Assembly: GCF_014216315.1 (NCBI RefSeq)
Contig: NZ_CP045702.1
Location: 1,488,001-1,552,000 of the forward strand
Length of the DNA: 64,000 nucleotides
Reading direction: 5' to 3'
From: Streptomyces finlayi
GTDB lineage: Bacteria > Actinomycetota > Actinomycetes > Streptomycetales > Streptomycetaceae
The notes beneath the pieces are model-generated. The model made no database searches. It was not told where the DNA came from and worked only from the letters and a program-made list of their open reading frames with translations. Numbering within the stretch: the stretch's first letter is position 1; each line of letters starts with the position of its first letter. This document shows, one piece after another, positions 54,728-63,699 of the stretch. Both the position numbers and the translations under genes were made by a program.

Positions 54728-55492
54728 TCAGACTTCGGGCCTCAGCATCGGCGGGTTGAGTACGGTGGCCGCACCCGCACGGAACAGCTGGGCGGGGCGG
54801 CCGCCCTGCCGGGTGGTCGTCCCTCCGGACGGCACCAGGAAGCCGGGAGTCCCGGTGACCTTGCGATGGAAGTTGCGGGGGTCGAGAACCACGCCCCACA
54901 CGGCCTCGTAGACCCTGCGCAGCTCGCCGACGGTGAACTCCGGCGGGCAGAACGCCGTGGCCAGCGAGGAGTACTCGATCTTCGAGCGGGCGCGCTCGAC
55001 GCCGTCGGCGAGGATCTGGGCATGGTCGAAGGCCAGCGGCGCGGATTGTTCGCCCTCGCGGCCGAAACCTCCCTCGGGACCGAGCATGTCCTCGACGGGC
55101 GCCCAGCGGGCGCTGTGGGCGTCACCGCCCGCGCGAGGGGCCGGCAGGTCGGGAGCCAGCGCGAGATGGGCCACACTGACGACCCGCATCCGGGGATCGC
55201 GCTTGGGGTCCCCGTACGTCGCGAGCTGCTCCAGGTGTGCGCCGTTTCCGACAGCGGGGGCCGACGGATCATGGGCACACAGCCCGGTCTCCTCGACCAG
55301 CTCACGAGCGGCCGCCGCGGCGAGGTCCTCGTCGGCCCTGACGAATCCGCCAGGCAGCGCCCATCTGCCCTGGAACGGTGACTCACCCCGGCGCACGACC
55401 AGTGCGCAGAGCGCGTGACGGCGCACGGTGAGCACAACCAGATCGACGGTGACAGCGAAGGGCGGGAAGGTCGACGGGTCGTAGGGCGGCAT
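54728..55492 (-). CDS. Nudix hydrolase/NrtR-type regulator
   Basis: A 254-residue protein. The N-terminal Nudix domain contains a complete box (GGFVRADEDLAAAAARELVEETG), and the C-terminal winged helix has the NrtR-like EFTVGELRRVYEAVWGVVLDPRNFHRKV. This architecture is known from NrtR repressors that sense ADP-ribose and control NAD synthesis. The ATG at 55492 has no ribosome site but a -10 box six bases before it, so the transcript is probably leaderless. The same frame continues upstream without a stop into the debranching remnant. Confidence 0.85.
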   Translation of the reverse strand: MPPYDPSTFPPFAVTVDLVVLTVRRHALCALVVRRGESPFQGRWALPGGFVRADEDLAAAAARELVEETGLCAHDPSAPAVGNGAHLEQLATYGDPKRDPRMRVVSVAHLALAPDLPAPRAGGDAHSARWAPVEDMLGPEGGFGREGEQSAPLAFDHAQILADGVERARSKIEYSSLATAFCPPEFTVGELRRVYEAVWGVVLDPRNFHRKVTGTPGFLVPSGGTTTRQGGRPAQLFRAGAATVLNPPMLRPEV

Positions 55493-55498
55493 GCCGTG

Positions 55499-55527
55499 AT
55501 CATAGTCGTCTGCCTGACGATAAACAG
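55499..55527 (-). promoter_or_regulatory. Leaderless promoter with operator in the spacer
   Basis: On the minus strand the -10 TATGAT (55499-55504) ends six bases before the ATG of the Nudix gene, placing the transcription start at or next to the initiation codon. Within the -35/-10 spacer lies TCGTC-N5-GACGA (55506-55520), an inverted repeat that suits an NrtR-like autorepressor. Confidence 0.6.
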
Positions 55528-55529
55528 TC

Positions 55530-56119
55530 TCTTCGCGATGCTCGTCGTCAGCGGATTCGCGATGTCGGCGCGAGGGGAGGTTTGAGGGGAGGCGGCGGCG
55601 CCTGCGGGCGGCCCGGCGTCTTCGCTCGACGGTGATCTCGGGATCGGGCCCGGTGCCGCCCGCCGTACGCACCACGCCCGGGAACCGCGCACCGTCGGAG
55701 GTGAGCAGGCCTCCCTGCACGGCGATTGGTTCGCGTCCGCCGATACGCAGGTGGCAGCGGGAGAGCAGCCTGCGGCCGGACCGGTAGAAGCCTTCCCGAC
55801 CCTGTCCGCTGAGCTGACCGTGTTCGTCGGAGACGGCCATCGACGAAAGGGCGACACAGATGACCGCCTGGTGCGCGGAGAGCAGCTCACCAGGGCGCTG
55901 GTCCGCGCCCGGAACAGGATCGGCAGCCCCCGCGGCCCGCACGGACGGAACGGATGGAGCGGGTGGAGCGGGTGGAGCGGCCTGGACGCACGGCACCGGC
56001 CGGACGGGCGGGATGGGCACGACGGCGGTGCCGGGAGCCGTCGGCGTGGGACGGCCAAGGTGGGTAACGGGTGAGGGGACCGCGGACTCGGGGTCTCCGG
56101 GAGGGACGGTGAGGGCCAT
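55530..56119 (-). pseudogene. N-terminal remnant of a glycogen-debranching-type enzyme
   Basis: From an ATG at 56119 a Pro-rich leader and then a glycogen-debranching N-terminal domain appear: HQAVICVALSSMAVSDEHG, GREGFYRSGRRLLSRCHLRIGG and the end GTGPDPEITVERRR. After about 160 residues the sequence becomes Arg-rich and unlike the family, and the remaining ~500 residues including catalytic acids are missing. The open frame continues into the Nudix gene, forming a 463-residue in-frame reading, but the Nudix gene has its own promoter, so I take this as a truncated remnant. Confidence 0.65.
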
Positions 56120-57548
56120 GGTGGTCTTTCCGTGCCGTCCGTGCGCTCCGGACAGCCGCTGTGTCTGCGACGCCACGGGTCGTGCGACTCCGCCACCCCC
56201 GTGAACGGCTCCATGGGCCGCCCGGTCACGGCTGTCATCGCTCGCTCCTGCTGCCACGCCGGCCCTGGCGCCTGGATTCCCGTGCACGGCGGCGCACCAC
56301 CACGGCTCCGGGGCCGCTGTCCCCCGGCGCGGTCCTCCGCCGCCGCGTCGCCTGCGAGGGAACGGTGCGTGCTTTGGGCCGCCTCCCCGTACGCCGTCCA
56401 TCGCGGGCGCCCTGCCCGCCACGGACTTCACCATGGTCATGACGGTCCGCAGCGGCGCCGCGCTCCCCCCGCAGGCAGCGCCGCAAGGTCTCCGGGGCGA
56501 GACCCTCGTTGCACGCCTGGTGGAGCAGTTGAGCGAAGGTGTAGTCGGGGTCGGCGCGCAGTGCGAGCCCCAGAGCCACCCTGGCCGCCGGTTCGTCGCC
56601 GGTGGACCACGAGACCCAGCCGGCGAGAGTCAGCGGAGCTGCCGCGTGCTCCACATAGGGGCCGACACAGCGGCGGGCGAGCGCCCTCCACAGCCGCAGC
56701 GCCGACGCCGCCTCCGGGCCTTCCATCCATTCCGCCGCCTTGTCCCTCGTCTCCCGGTCCTGGAGCCCGAGAATCACGGCGGCGGCCTCGTCATGGCTGA
56801 TCAGACGGTCGTCGTTCGTGTCCGCGGCGGACGGTGGTCCGGAGGGAGCCCGGCCGAGACGGTCCATGAGCGCGTGGGCGAGCTCCAGGGTCTCCCCCGC
56901 CACTTCGACCCGGCCTTCGGTGTCCAGGATCCTGGACACCAGCGCGACACCCGCCGAGTCGAGTGCCTGTTGCTGACTGTGCGCTCCGGCGGTGTCCAAA
57001 GGGGCGAGCCGCGCCTCCATGTCGCGCAGCGATCCACGTACATGAATGCCCGCGTAGGCCGCTGCCGCCGCCATGACCGTCGTACCCGGCAGGGCCAGTG
57101 GGTTGCCCTCCTCCGGGCAACACCGGGCGTCCGGGCAGCAGTACGACCAGTAGCGGCCCCCGGAGATGCAGAGCGCTTCCAGCACGGGCACGTCGAGCGT
57201 CCCGCAGGCCGTACGCAGCAGTTGCGCGAACGGCCTTAGTCGTTCCTTCGCCTGATGTCCCGTCACGCCTTCCTCCGGGTCCCGGCAGAGGAAGAGGACG
57301 ATCGCGTCGGGCCGGGATCCGCGCCGCTCGCTGCCCGAGACCAGGCACTCGGCAAGCTGGTCGGCGACGGGCCCCCACTCCTGGGGCGACTGCGGAATTC
57401 CGAGCCTGAGCCGCCCGCCGAAACGCCCGCGTCCGCCGTGCAGCGCCACCATGACCACGCTGTCGCTGGGGTGGAAACCCATGAGGTACGGAAGGGCGTC
57501 GGCGAGCTCGGCAGGCCCGCGCAGGGTGATCTGCTGCTCGTCGGCCGG

Positions 57549-59039
57549 TACTACAGCCGGTCGTTCACGTGACGTGATGATGATCGGACTCGTTGGCGGT
57601 GTATGGGGCTGATGCTGCCGCCGGGTCTGGTCCGGCGTGATGAGTTGACTGCGGACGAGGTCCGGTCCTGGGATGCGGATCTGGAGGCGCTGTGTGCGTC
57701 GGTGGATGACGTGTTCCGTCGGCCGGCCTCGCGGGAGAACCTGCGGGCGCTGGTGCGCGGGCTGTTGTCGGATGTGCCGCGCAAGAACATGTGGCAGGTC
57801 GCGGAGGCGGCCGGGCATGCCTCGCCGGACCGGTTGCAGGACTTCCTGGCCCGTGCGTCCTGGGACGCCGACGAACTGCGGGATCATGTACGGGAGTTCG
57901 TGGTGGACTCGCTGCGGGCCGAGGACGCGGTGCTGATCGCGGACGAGACCGGTGACATCAAGAAGGGCACCAAGAGTGCCGGGGTGGCCCGTCAGTACAC
58001 CGGTGTCACCGGACAGGTCGAGAACGCCCAGGTCAGCGTGCACCTCTCCTACGGATCCTCGCGCGGGCGGGCGATCATCGACCGGGAGCTGTATGCCGGG
58101 CGGCACTGGGCGGGCCGCGGCGAGGAACACCGCCGACGCTGCGAGGAGGCCGGGGTGCCCGAGGAGCGGGCCCGCACCGTGGTCACCAAGCCGGAGCTGG
58201 CCCGGCGCATGGTCGAGCGTGCTCTTGCGGCAGGAGTGGCCTTCACCTACTTCCTGGCCGACGAGCTCTACGGCGGCTCGCGGTCGCTGCGCGCCTGGCT
58301 GGAAGAACACCAGGTCCACTACGTGATGGCGATCCCGAAGAACGAGGTCCTCACCCTGGCCGACGGCCGCACCCAAGAGGCCCGGCAGCTGTGGGCGAGA
58401 GTTCCCGAGACGCTGATGGAGCGACGCAGTTGTGCGGACGGGGCCAAGGGCCCGCGCGCCTACGACTTCGCCGTCGTCGACCTGGCCGACACCGCCGCCG
58501 GACTGAAGCGCACCCTGCTGATCCGGCGATCCCCGGTGCCGAACAAGAAGAACAAGGCCGGTGAACTCGTCCGCGAGGTCGCCTACTTCCTGTGCCACCA
58601 CGCCCCCGGCGCCACCCTGGCCGATCTGGTGATCGCCGCTGGTCAGCGGTGGATGGTCGAGGAGACCTTCCAGGCCGCGAAGAACGAAGTCGGCTTCGAC
58701 CAGCACGAGGTCCGCAAGTGGTGCTCCTGGTACCGGCAGACCACGGTGTGCATGCTCGCTCTGGCCTTCCTCTCCGACGTACGGAGCCGACGCATACCAA
58801 CCCACCGGGCCACCACCTGACTCCATCGGCCCGACCAGCGAACGAGAGGAAGTCGCCGTCCCGCTGTCCCTGAACGAGATCCGCCGCATGTACGACCGCA
58901 TCGTCCTGGCTCCCGCCCGCGCCGCCAGGACCTGGCTCGCCCTCCACTGGAACCGCTGGCGCCGCCGACACCAGACCAGAGCCCGCATCAGCCACTACCG
59001 CCAACGAGACCACTCACCGTGACAACACCGGCTGTAGTA
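57549..59039 (+). mobile_element. IS701-family insertion sequence with CCGG target duplication
   Basis: A 1,491-bp element has TACTACAGCCGG at 57549 and the exact complement ending at 59039. CCGG (57545-57548 and 59040-59043) flanks it as a 4-bp duplication, shown by in-frame restoration of DUF4192. It carries one transposase gene, itself shifted near its end. The palindromic duplication makes the exact ends ambiguous by four bases, but the restored reading frame supports this placement. Confidence 0.88.
57603..59022 (+). pseudogene. IS701-family transposase, frameshifted near the C-terminus
   Basis: Residues 1-395 run from ATG 57603 and show the IS701-like DDE signature: LIADETGDIKKGTKSAGVARQYTG, FLADELYGG and RWMVEETFQAAKNEVG. 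Near 58780 the frame shifts by one base. The tail then resumes as GADAYQPTGPPPDSIGPTS, VPLSLNEIRRMYDR and WRRRHQTRARISHYR up to 59022. The first-frame stop is at 58820. The missing tail suggests an inactive copy. A programmed shift or sequencing error cannot be excluded. Confidence 0.8.
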
Positions 59040-59070
59040 CCGGTCCGGTGGATTCGTGGTGCTTGTTCAT

Positions 59071-59542
59071 GGGATGACCGTCCCGCGAGTGGCAGAATTC
59101 CGAAACCCCCTGTGGATAACTTGCCCACAGGGCCCGGTCCGCCCGGTCGGATCAGCAATCCCGCCGGCGTCAGGGTATGGAAGACCGTGAGCGAGCCGAA
59201 GCTCGCCACGGTCACCGTGAATCCGGCGATGACGGGCCGCAGGAGAGCCGGTGGCAGTGCGGTGCACAGGCATAGCAAGCTGGTGAGCACGACCGGTTGG
59301 GCTCCGGCGGCGCCGTTCTCCGCGGCGCTCCGGGAGGTTTCGGGAGGTTTCGGTGAACATCCGGGGATCCATCCCCGGAGGGCCACGAGCTCGGCGAGCG
59401 AGTAAGGCGTAGCTCGCACGAGGGGGAGGGACGGGGCCCTCGCCCGCCTACCGGAATCCCCGCTACGCTCTGACCCGGATTCTCGGGCAAGGCCCGAACG
59501 GGTAAGGGGCCCATGGTGGTGGGAGTGGTGGTGGGAGATCGA
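59071..59542. other. Intergenic region with DnaA-box-like palindrome
   Basis: 472 bp between the DUF4192 5' end and the cold-shock gene. TGTGGATAA (59111-59119), the complement of TTATCCACA, is followed after one base by TTGCCCACA (59121-59129), close to the Streptomyces DnaA box. The remaining part is non-coding, with no other structure noted. Confidence 0.5.
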
Positions 59543-59935
59543 ATGGTTGCTGGTCGTGTGGTGCGTTTCGACAGCGTGCGGGGATACGGATTCATCGCAC
59601 CGGACACCGGCGGGGACGACGTGTTTCTGCACGTGAACGACATGCAGATGTCCGAGGAGTACGTGCGCCCCGGCGTGAAGGTGGAGTTCGAGATCGAGAA
59701 CGGTGAGCGCGGGCCGAAGGCCTCCGCGGTCCGCCTCGCGGAAGGAACGGAGGGCAGGCCGCCGCAGCCTCCGTACGACGATTCCCTGTGCGACGTACTC
59801 ACGGCGGACGAGTTCGAGCGGGAGGTCACCGAGGTCCTTCTGGCGTCGGCCCCGTCGCTCACGGGTGAGCAGATCCTGCAGGCCCGCACCGGTCTGGCGC
59901 AGTTCGCGAAGAGCCACAGCTGGACCGAGGGCTGA
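59543..59935 (+). CDS. Cold-shock domain protein with C-terminal extension
   Basis: A 130-residue single-stranded RNA/DNA-binding protein. The cold-shock domain (1-70) has the RNP1-like RGYGFIAPD and RNP2-like DDVFLHVND. A further 60-residue helical tail (LTADEFEREVTEVLLASAPSLTGEQILQ) is characteristic of this Streptomyces subgroup. The ATG at 59543 is preferred over one 30 bp upstream as GGGAGATCGA precedes it and the domain begins there. Probably an RNA chaperone. Confidence 0.88.
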   Translation: MVAGRVVRFDSVRGYGFIAPDTGGDDVFLHVNDMQMSEEYVRPGVKVEFEIENGERGPKASAVRLAEGTEGRPPQPPYDDSLCDVLTADEFEREVTEVLLASAPSLTGEQILQARTGLAQFAKSHSWTEG

Positions 59936-59965
59936 ACGAACGAAGACGGATCGCCGAGGCGCGGC

Positions 59966-60000
59966 CACGGCCCGGTGGCGAGACCTCCTGCCGGGCCGTG
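59966..60000. terminator. Terminator between the cold-shock gene and recQ
   Basis: CACGGCCCGG (59966-59975) pairs with CCGGGCCGTG (59991-60000), between convergent genes. Confidence 0.8.
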
Positions 60001-60015
60001 CCGTACGAGCTGCCC

Positions 60016-62175
60016 TCACCCCGCCGCGGCAAGAACCAGGGGAAGGACCTGTTCACCGCCTGCCTGGCGGAGCAGCCGGGCGGCGACGGCCAGCGTCCAG
60101 CCCGAATCGGTGGAGTCGTCCACGAGCAGGACCGGGCCGGGAGTGTTCGCCAGGGCGTCTGCCAGGTCCTCGGGGACGGCGAAGGCACCGGACAGCGCCC
60201 TGAGGCGTTGGGCGGAATTGCTGCGGCGTGCCGCGTGGGCGCCGCCAGGCGCCGTGTACGTGAGGGTTCCCAGGAAGGGAAGGCGGCCGATGGTCGCGAT
60301 GCCCTGGGCGAGGGACCCGACCAGTTGCGGCCGGGACATGGACGGTACGGCGACGATTCCCACCGGCCGGGCAGCGGCGTCCGGGCTCTGGGACGCCCAG
60401 CCCCCCGGAGAGCGGGCCCAGTCGGCGAGGACCGCCACAGCGGCCCGCAGCACGTCGTCCGGGACCGGACCGTCGGGAGCGTTCTCGGCAAGGAGCGGGC
60501 GCAGCCGGTTGCCCCAGCCGATGTCCGAGAGCCGCCCCAGGGCGCGCCCGGTGGAGCACTGTTCCTTGGCCGGGATGCGTCCCTTGAGATCGATACCCAG
60601 TGCGGGCATTCCCGTCGGCCACATCCGGCGCGGCTCGATCTCCACCCCGGGCCGGTCCAGTTCCTTCGCCGCCCCGGTCAAGGTCTCCGCCGAAACGGAG
60701 GAGTCGGCCCAGGCCCCGACGCAGTTGTCGCAGCGTCCGCAGGGGGTCGCCCCCTCGTCGTCCAGCTGCTGGCGCAGGAACTCCATCCGGCACTGGGACG
60801 TGCTCACGTAGTCGCGCATGGCCTGCTGCTCGGCGGCCCGCTGCTTGGCCACCCACGCGTAGCGTTCGGCCTCGTACACCCACTCGGCGCCGGTGGCCGC
60901 CCAGCCGCCCTTGACCCGCTTGACCGCACCGTCGACGTCAAGAACCTTGAGCATCGACTCCAGGCGGCTGCGCCGAAGATCGACCGCAGCCTCCAGAGCC
61001 GGTACGGACAGGGGCCGTCCCGCGTCGGAGAGGGCGGCGAGTGTCTGTCGTACCTGGGTCTCGGGCGGGAAGGCGGTATCGGCGAAGTAGCGCCAGATGG
61101 CCTCGTCCTCCTTGCCCGGCAGCAGCAGTACGTCGGCGTGGGCGACGCCGCGCCCCGCACGCCCCACCTGCTGGTAATAGGCGATCGGTGAGGAGGGCGA
61201 GCCGAGATGGACCACGAAGCCCAGGTCCGGCTTGTCATAGCCCATACCAAGTGCGGAGGTCGCGACCAGCGCCTTGACCTTGTTCTCCCGCAGGTCGATC
61301 TCGGCCTGCAGCCGGTCGGCGTTCTCCGTCTTCCCGGTGTACGAGGCCACGTGGAACCCGCGCTGACGCAGGAAGGCGGTGGCCTCCTCGGCCGCGGCGA
61401 CGGTGAGGGTGTAGATGATCCCCGAGCCCTGCAGCTCGTCCAGATGCTCGGCGAGCCAGGCCAGGCGGTGGGCGGCGTCCGGCAGCTGGACGACACCGAG
61501 CCGCAGGCTCTCTCTGTCGAGGGGCCCCCGCAGCACCAGTGCCTCGCCCGCTCCGGTGCCCAACTGCTCCGCCACGTCAGCGGTCACGCGCGCGTTCGCG
61601 GTCGCGGTGGTGGCCAGCACCGGCACACCGGCGGGCAGCTCTGCCAGCATCGCCCGCAGCCGCCGGTAGTCGGGGCGGAAGTCATGTCCCCAGTCGGAGA
61701 TGCAGTGTGCCTCGTCGACCACCAGCAGGCCGGTCGTGGACGCGAGCTTGGGCAGCACCTGATCACGGAAGTCGACCGAATTGAGACGCTCCGGGCTCAC
61801 GAGGAGCACATCGGTCTCGCCGCGCTCGACCTCCCCGTAGATCGTCTCCCACTCCTCCGGGTTCGCCGAGTTGATGGTGCGCGCCTGGATACCGGCCCGC
61901 GCCGCCGACTCGACCTGGTTGCGCATCAGCGCCAGCAGCGGCGAGATGATCACTGTCGGGCCGGAGCCGCGCCGTCGCAGCAGAGCGGTGGCCACGAAGT
62001 ACACCGCCGACTTGCCCCAGCCCGTGCGCTGCACCACGAGCGCACGGCGGCGCTCCTGCACCAGGGCCGCCACCGCCTGCCACTGGTCCTCACGCAACCG
62101 CGCGGAACCTCCGGGGTCACCGACGAGCTCAGCGAGGATGGCATCGGCTTCGGAGCGGAGTTCCACGTTGTCCAT
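60016..62175 (-). CDS. recQ: RecQ-type helicase with C-terminal phosphoribosyltransferase-like domain
   Basis: A 719-residue superfamily 2 helicase. Motif 0/I is REDQWQAVAALVQERRRALVVQRTGWGKSA. Motif II is DEAHC, with TATA, TALGMGYDKPDL-type motif V and the Q-rich QVGRAGRG motif VI. The RQC zinc site has CRMEFLRQQLDDEGATPCGRCDNC. Residues about 540-719 are outside the RecQ core and contain LLVDDSTDSGWT, the PRPP-binding loop of type I phosphoribosyltransferases. The ATG at 62175 (MDNVELRSEADAIL) is the best start. Acts in DNA repair; the tail role is unknown. Confidence 0.9.
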   Translation of the reverse strand: MDNVELRSEADAILAELVGDPGGSARLREDQWQAVAALVQERRRALVVQRTGWGKSAVYFVATALLRRRGSGPTVIISPLLALMRNQVESAARAGIQARTINSANPEEWETIYGEVERGETDVLLVSPERLNSVDFRDQVLPKLASTTGLLVVDEAHCISDWGHDFRPDYRRLRAMLAELPAGVPVLATTATANARVTADVAEQLGTGAGEALVLRGPLDRESLRLGVVQLPDAAHRLAWLAEHLDELQGSGIIYTLTVAAAEEATAFLRQRGFHVASYTGKTENADRLQAEIDLRENKVKALVATSALGMGYDKPDLGFVVHLGSPSSPIAYYQQVGRAGRGVAHADVLLLPGKEDEAIWRYFADTAFPPETQVRQTLAALSDAGRPLSVPALEAAVDLRRSRLESMLKVLDVDGAVKRVKGGWAATGAEWVYEAERYAWVAKQRAAEQQAMRDYVSTSQCRMEFLRQQLDDEGATPCGRCDNCVGAWADSSVSAETLTGAAKELDRPGVEIEPRRMWPTGMPALGIDLKGRIPAKEQCSTGRALGRLSDIGWGNRLRPLLAENAPDGPVPDDVLRAAVAVLADWARSPGGWASQSPDAAARPVGIVAVPSMSRPQLVGSLAQGIATIGRLPFLGTLTYTAPGGAHAARRSNSAQRLRALSGAFAVPEDLADALANTPGPVLLVDDSTDSGWTLAVAARLLRQAGGEQVLPLVLAAAG

Positions 62176-62277
62176 GCCCCCATGCAACCTGATGGCACTG
62201 ACAATCGGCGACTTCACCCCGCGTGACTGCGTCCTCACATGCGCCGGTATCACCGGCTCCGGGGAAGAATGGCCGCC

Positions 62278-62469
62278 ATGACGACATGCAGGAAGTGCGG
62301 AGGGCAGAAGCGGCGTTGGCCTCGTTCGTGCTCACGATGCCGTAGCGAGTCGGACCGGGCGGAGGCGACCGCTGAGGCGGGTGAGCTGGCCGCGGAGCTG
62401 GGCGTATTCGGCTGGATGGGCCGTGGGATCGCGACAGGGCTGCGGGTTCTGCTGCGTGCTCTCGACTGA
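62278..62469 (+). CDS. Zinc-ribbon small protein
   Basis: A 63-residue protein with two CxxC knuckles in TCRKCGGQKRRWPRSCSRCR at the N-terminus, and a C-terminal amphipathic or membrane helix (VFGWMGRGIATGLRVLLRALD). Not otherwise recognised. Starts at 62278 or 62269 are both possible, each with GGGGAAGA upstream at different distances. It is divergent from recQ with about 100 bp between. Confidence 0.7.
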   Translation: MTTCRKCGGQKRRWPRSCSRCRSESDRAEATAEAGELAAELGVFGWMGRGIATGLRVLLRALD

Positions 62470-62517
62470 CCGGGCCGTCCGGGCGCACGCGCTTCCGGTG
62501 CGGGGTCTGTCCCGCGA

Positions 62518-63279
62518 TCAGCCCCGTTCGAAGCAGTGAAAGCGGCCGATGACGGAGAATCCGCGGCGCTCGTACCAGTGCCGTGGCCAGTCCGTCGCGT
62601 CAGCGGTCAGGAAGCGGGTCCCGCAGCCCAAGTCGGCGGCCAGGCGCAGAGCAGTGGTCAGGACGGCATCGCCATAGCCCCGACCGAGGTGGGCCTCCGA
62701 GGTGACGAGGTCCTCGATCTGAGCCGTACCGGTCGCCCGGTCCACGTAGAGGTCGGCCCACGAGGCCACCTCTCCCTCGTGCGTACGGGCTCCGACGAAG
62801 TGCACGAGGTCGGCCCCGCGGTGGCGGGCCTCCCTGCGGTCGACGAGGTGGCGCACGACCTCGTCCCCCACGTCCGGTAGAAAGCCCTGCCATCGCCGGG
62901 TGAGCGGGGCACGTATCGCGTCGAGATCCACCACCTCCGCGGCTCCGCCCGGCGGCACCGGACCCGTGTGCAGCATGACCAGACAGACGGAGTGCGTGTA
63001 TCCGGCACGGGCCAAGGGCTCCACGCACGCCGCTCCGGCCTCGTCGTCGAGGACGGAGATCAGCCGGTGGGGCAGATGCCCGAGCGCCTCGTCCGCGAGG
63101 CCGGGCAGTGCCGCGGCGTCGACGACCGTGTCGATGACGACCTGGTTGTTCCCCCGGGAGTGCGCGAAGGCGTCGTCATATACGGCGAATCCGCCCGGAA
63201 GGCCGACGCCGCGTGCGGCCTGGCGGCGGGCGAAGGCGGACAGGAAGGCGGTGATCCGGTGCAGTTCGGCATGCGACAT
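62518..63279 (-). CDS. GNAT family N-acetyltransferase
   Basis: A 253-residue protein. The N-terminal half (1-120) is a degenerate domain, FAVYDDAFAHSRGNNQVVID. The C-terminal GNAT domain contains DLVTSEAHLGRGYGDAVLTTALRLA, the acetyl-CoA-binding loop, and WYERRGFSVIGRFHCF. Substrate unknown. Sequence before the ATG at 63279 lacks a strong ribosome site, so the start is less certain. Confidence 0.82.
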   Translation of the reverse strand: MSHAELHRITAFLSAFARRQAARGVGLPGGFAVYDDAFAHSRGNNQVVIDTVVDAAALPGLADEALGHLPHRLISVLDDEAGAACVEPLARAGYTHSVCLVMLHTGPVPPGGAAEVVDLDAIRAPLTRRWQGFLPDVGDEVVRHLVDRREARHRGADLVHFVGARTHEGEVASWADLYVDRATGTAQIEDLVTSEAHLGRGYGDAVLTTALRLAADLGCGTRFLTADATDWPRHWYERRGFSVIGRFHCFERG

Positions 63280-63699
63280 GGCGGGAGCGTAGGCACCCGC
63301 GCACCAGGGCCGCCTTCGAATTACCCTGGGCCGGAAGGGCCTTGCCGAGGGGGACCTTGCCCGGAGGCGGACCGTCCGGCTCGGACCCTCCGGCGTCGAA
63401 CCAACACCCACCGCTACTGCGTCAGGGCTGCACAGAGCGGGCCACATGGCGTGTTTCCGCTGGTCCTCGCTGTTCGAACGTGACAGGTGGAGTCGCACTG
63501 GCACACTCTGGGCAGGGATATCAGTGTCATTCCGGCTGATTCCCGTCAGCCGAGCCAATTGCTCGTTGCCGCCTGCCGGTAGGCCAGCAAGAATTGGAGT
63601 CGCTCCCCGCACGGTCTTTTCGCGGCCCGACTGGGCCGTGCAGTGGCGCGCCCCCACCCGACCCTGCCCGCACCGTGGGCGCGTAGCGAAGGGAGGACC
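63280..63699. other. Upstream region of the GNAT and terminal hypothetical genes
   Basis: 420 bp, no supported gene. It serves as a divergent promoter region for both. CGGCTGATTCCCGTCAGCCGAG near 63532 forms an imperfect inverted repeat. No boxes are assigned. Confidence 0.35.

Larger units (their letters stand above)
56235..59070 (-). pseudogene. DUF4192 gene split by IS701-family element
   Basis: The 5' end (ATG at 59070, MNKHHESTG) lies on the right of the element and the rest on the left (ADEQQITLRGPAELADAL, GFHPSDSVVMVALHGGRGRF, LFLCRDPEEG). Joining at one CCGG copy restores a perfect frame of 446 residues with no loss. DUF4192 is common in actinobacteria and of unknown function. With the insertion only nine residues are made. 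Its 3' end is Arg-rich. The stop is at 56235. Confidence 0.88.

Noticed and set aside
58592..58873. Alternative frame at the end of the IS701 transposase (EPTHTNPPGHHL)
   Set aside because: It stops before reaching the WRRRHQ end; the frame with GADAYQPTG continues to 59022 and fits better.
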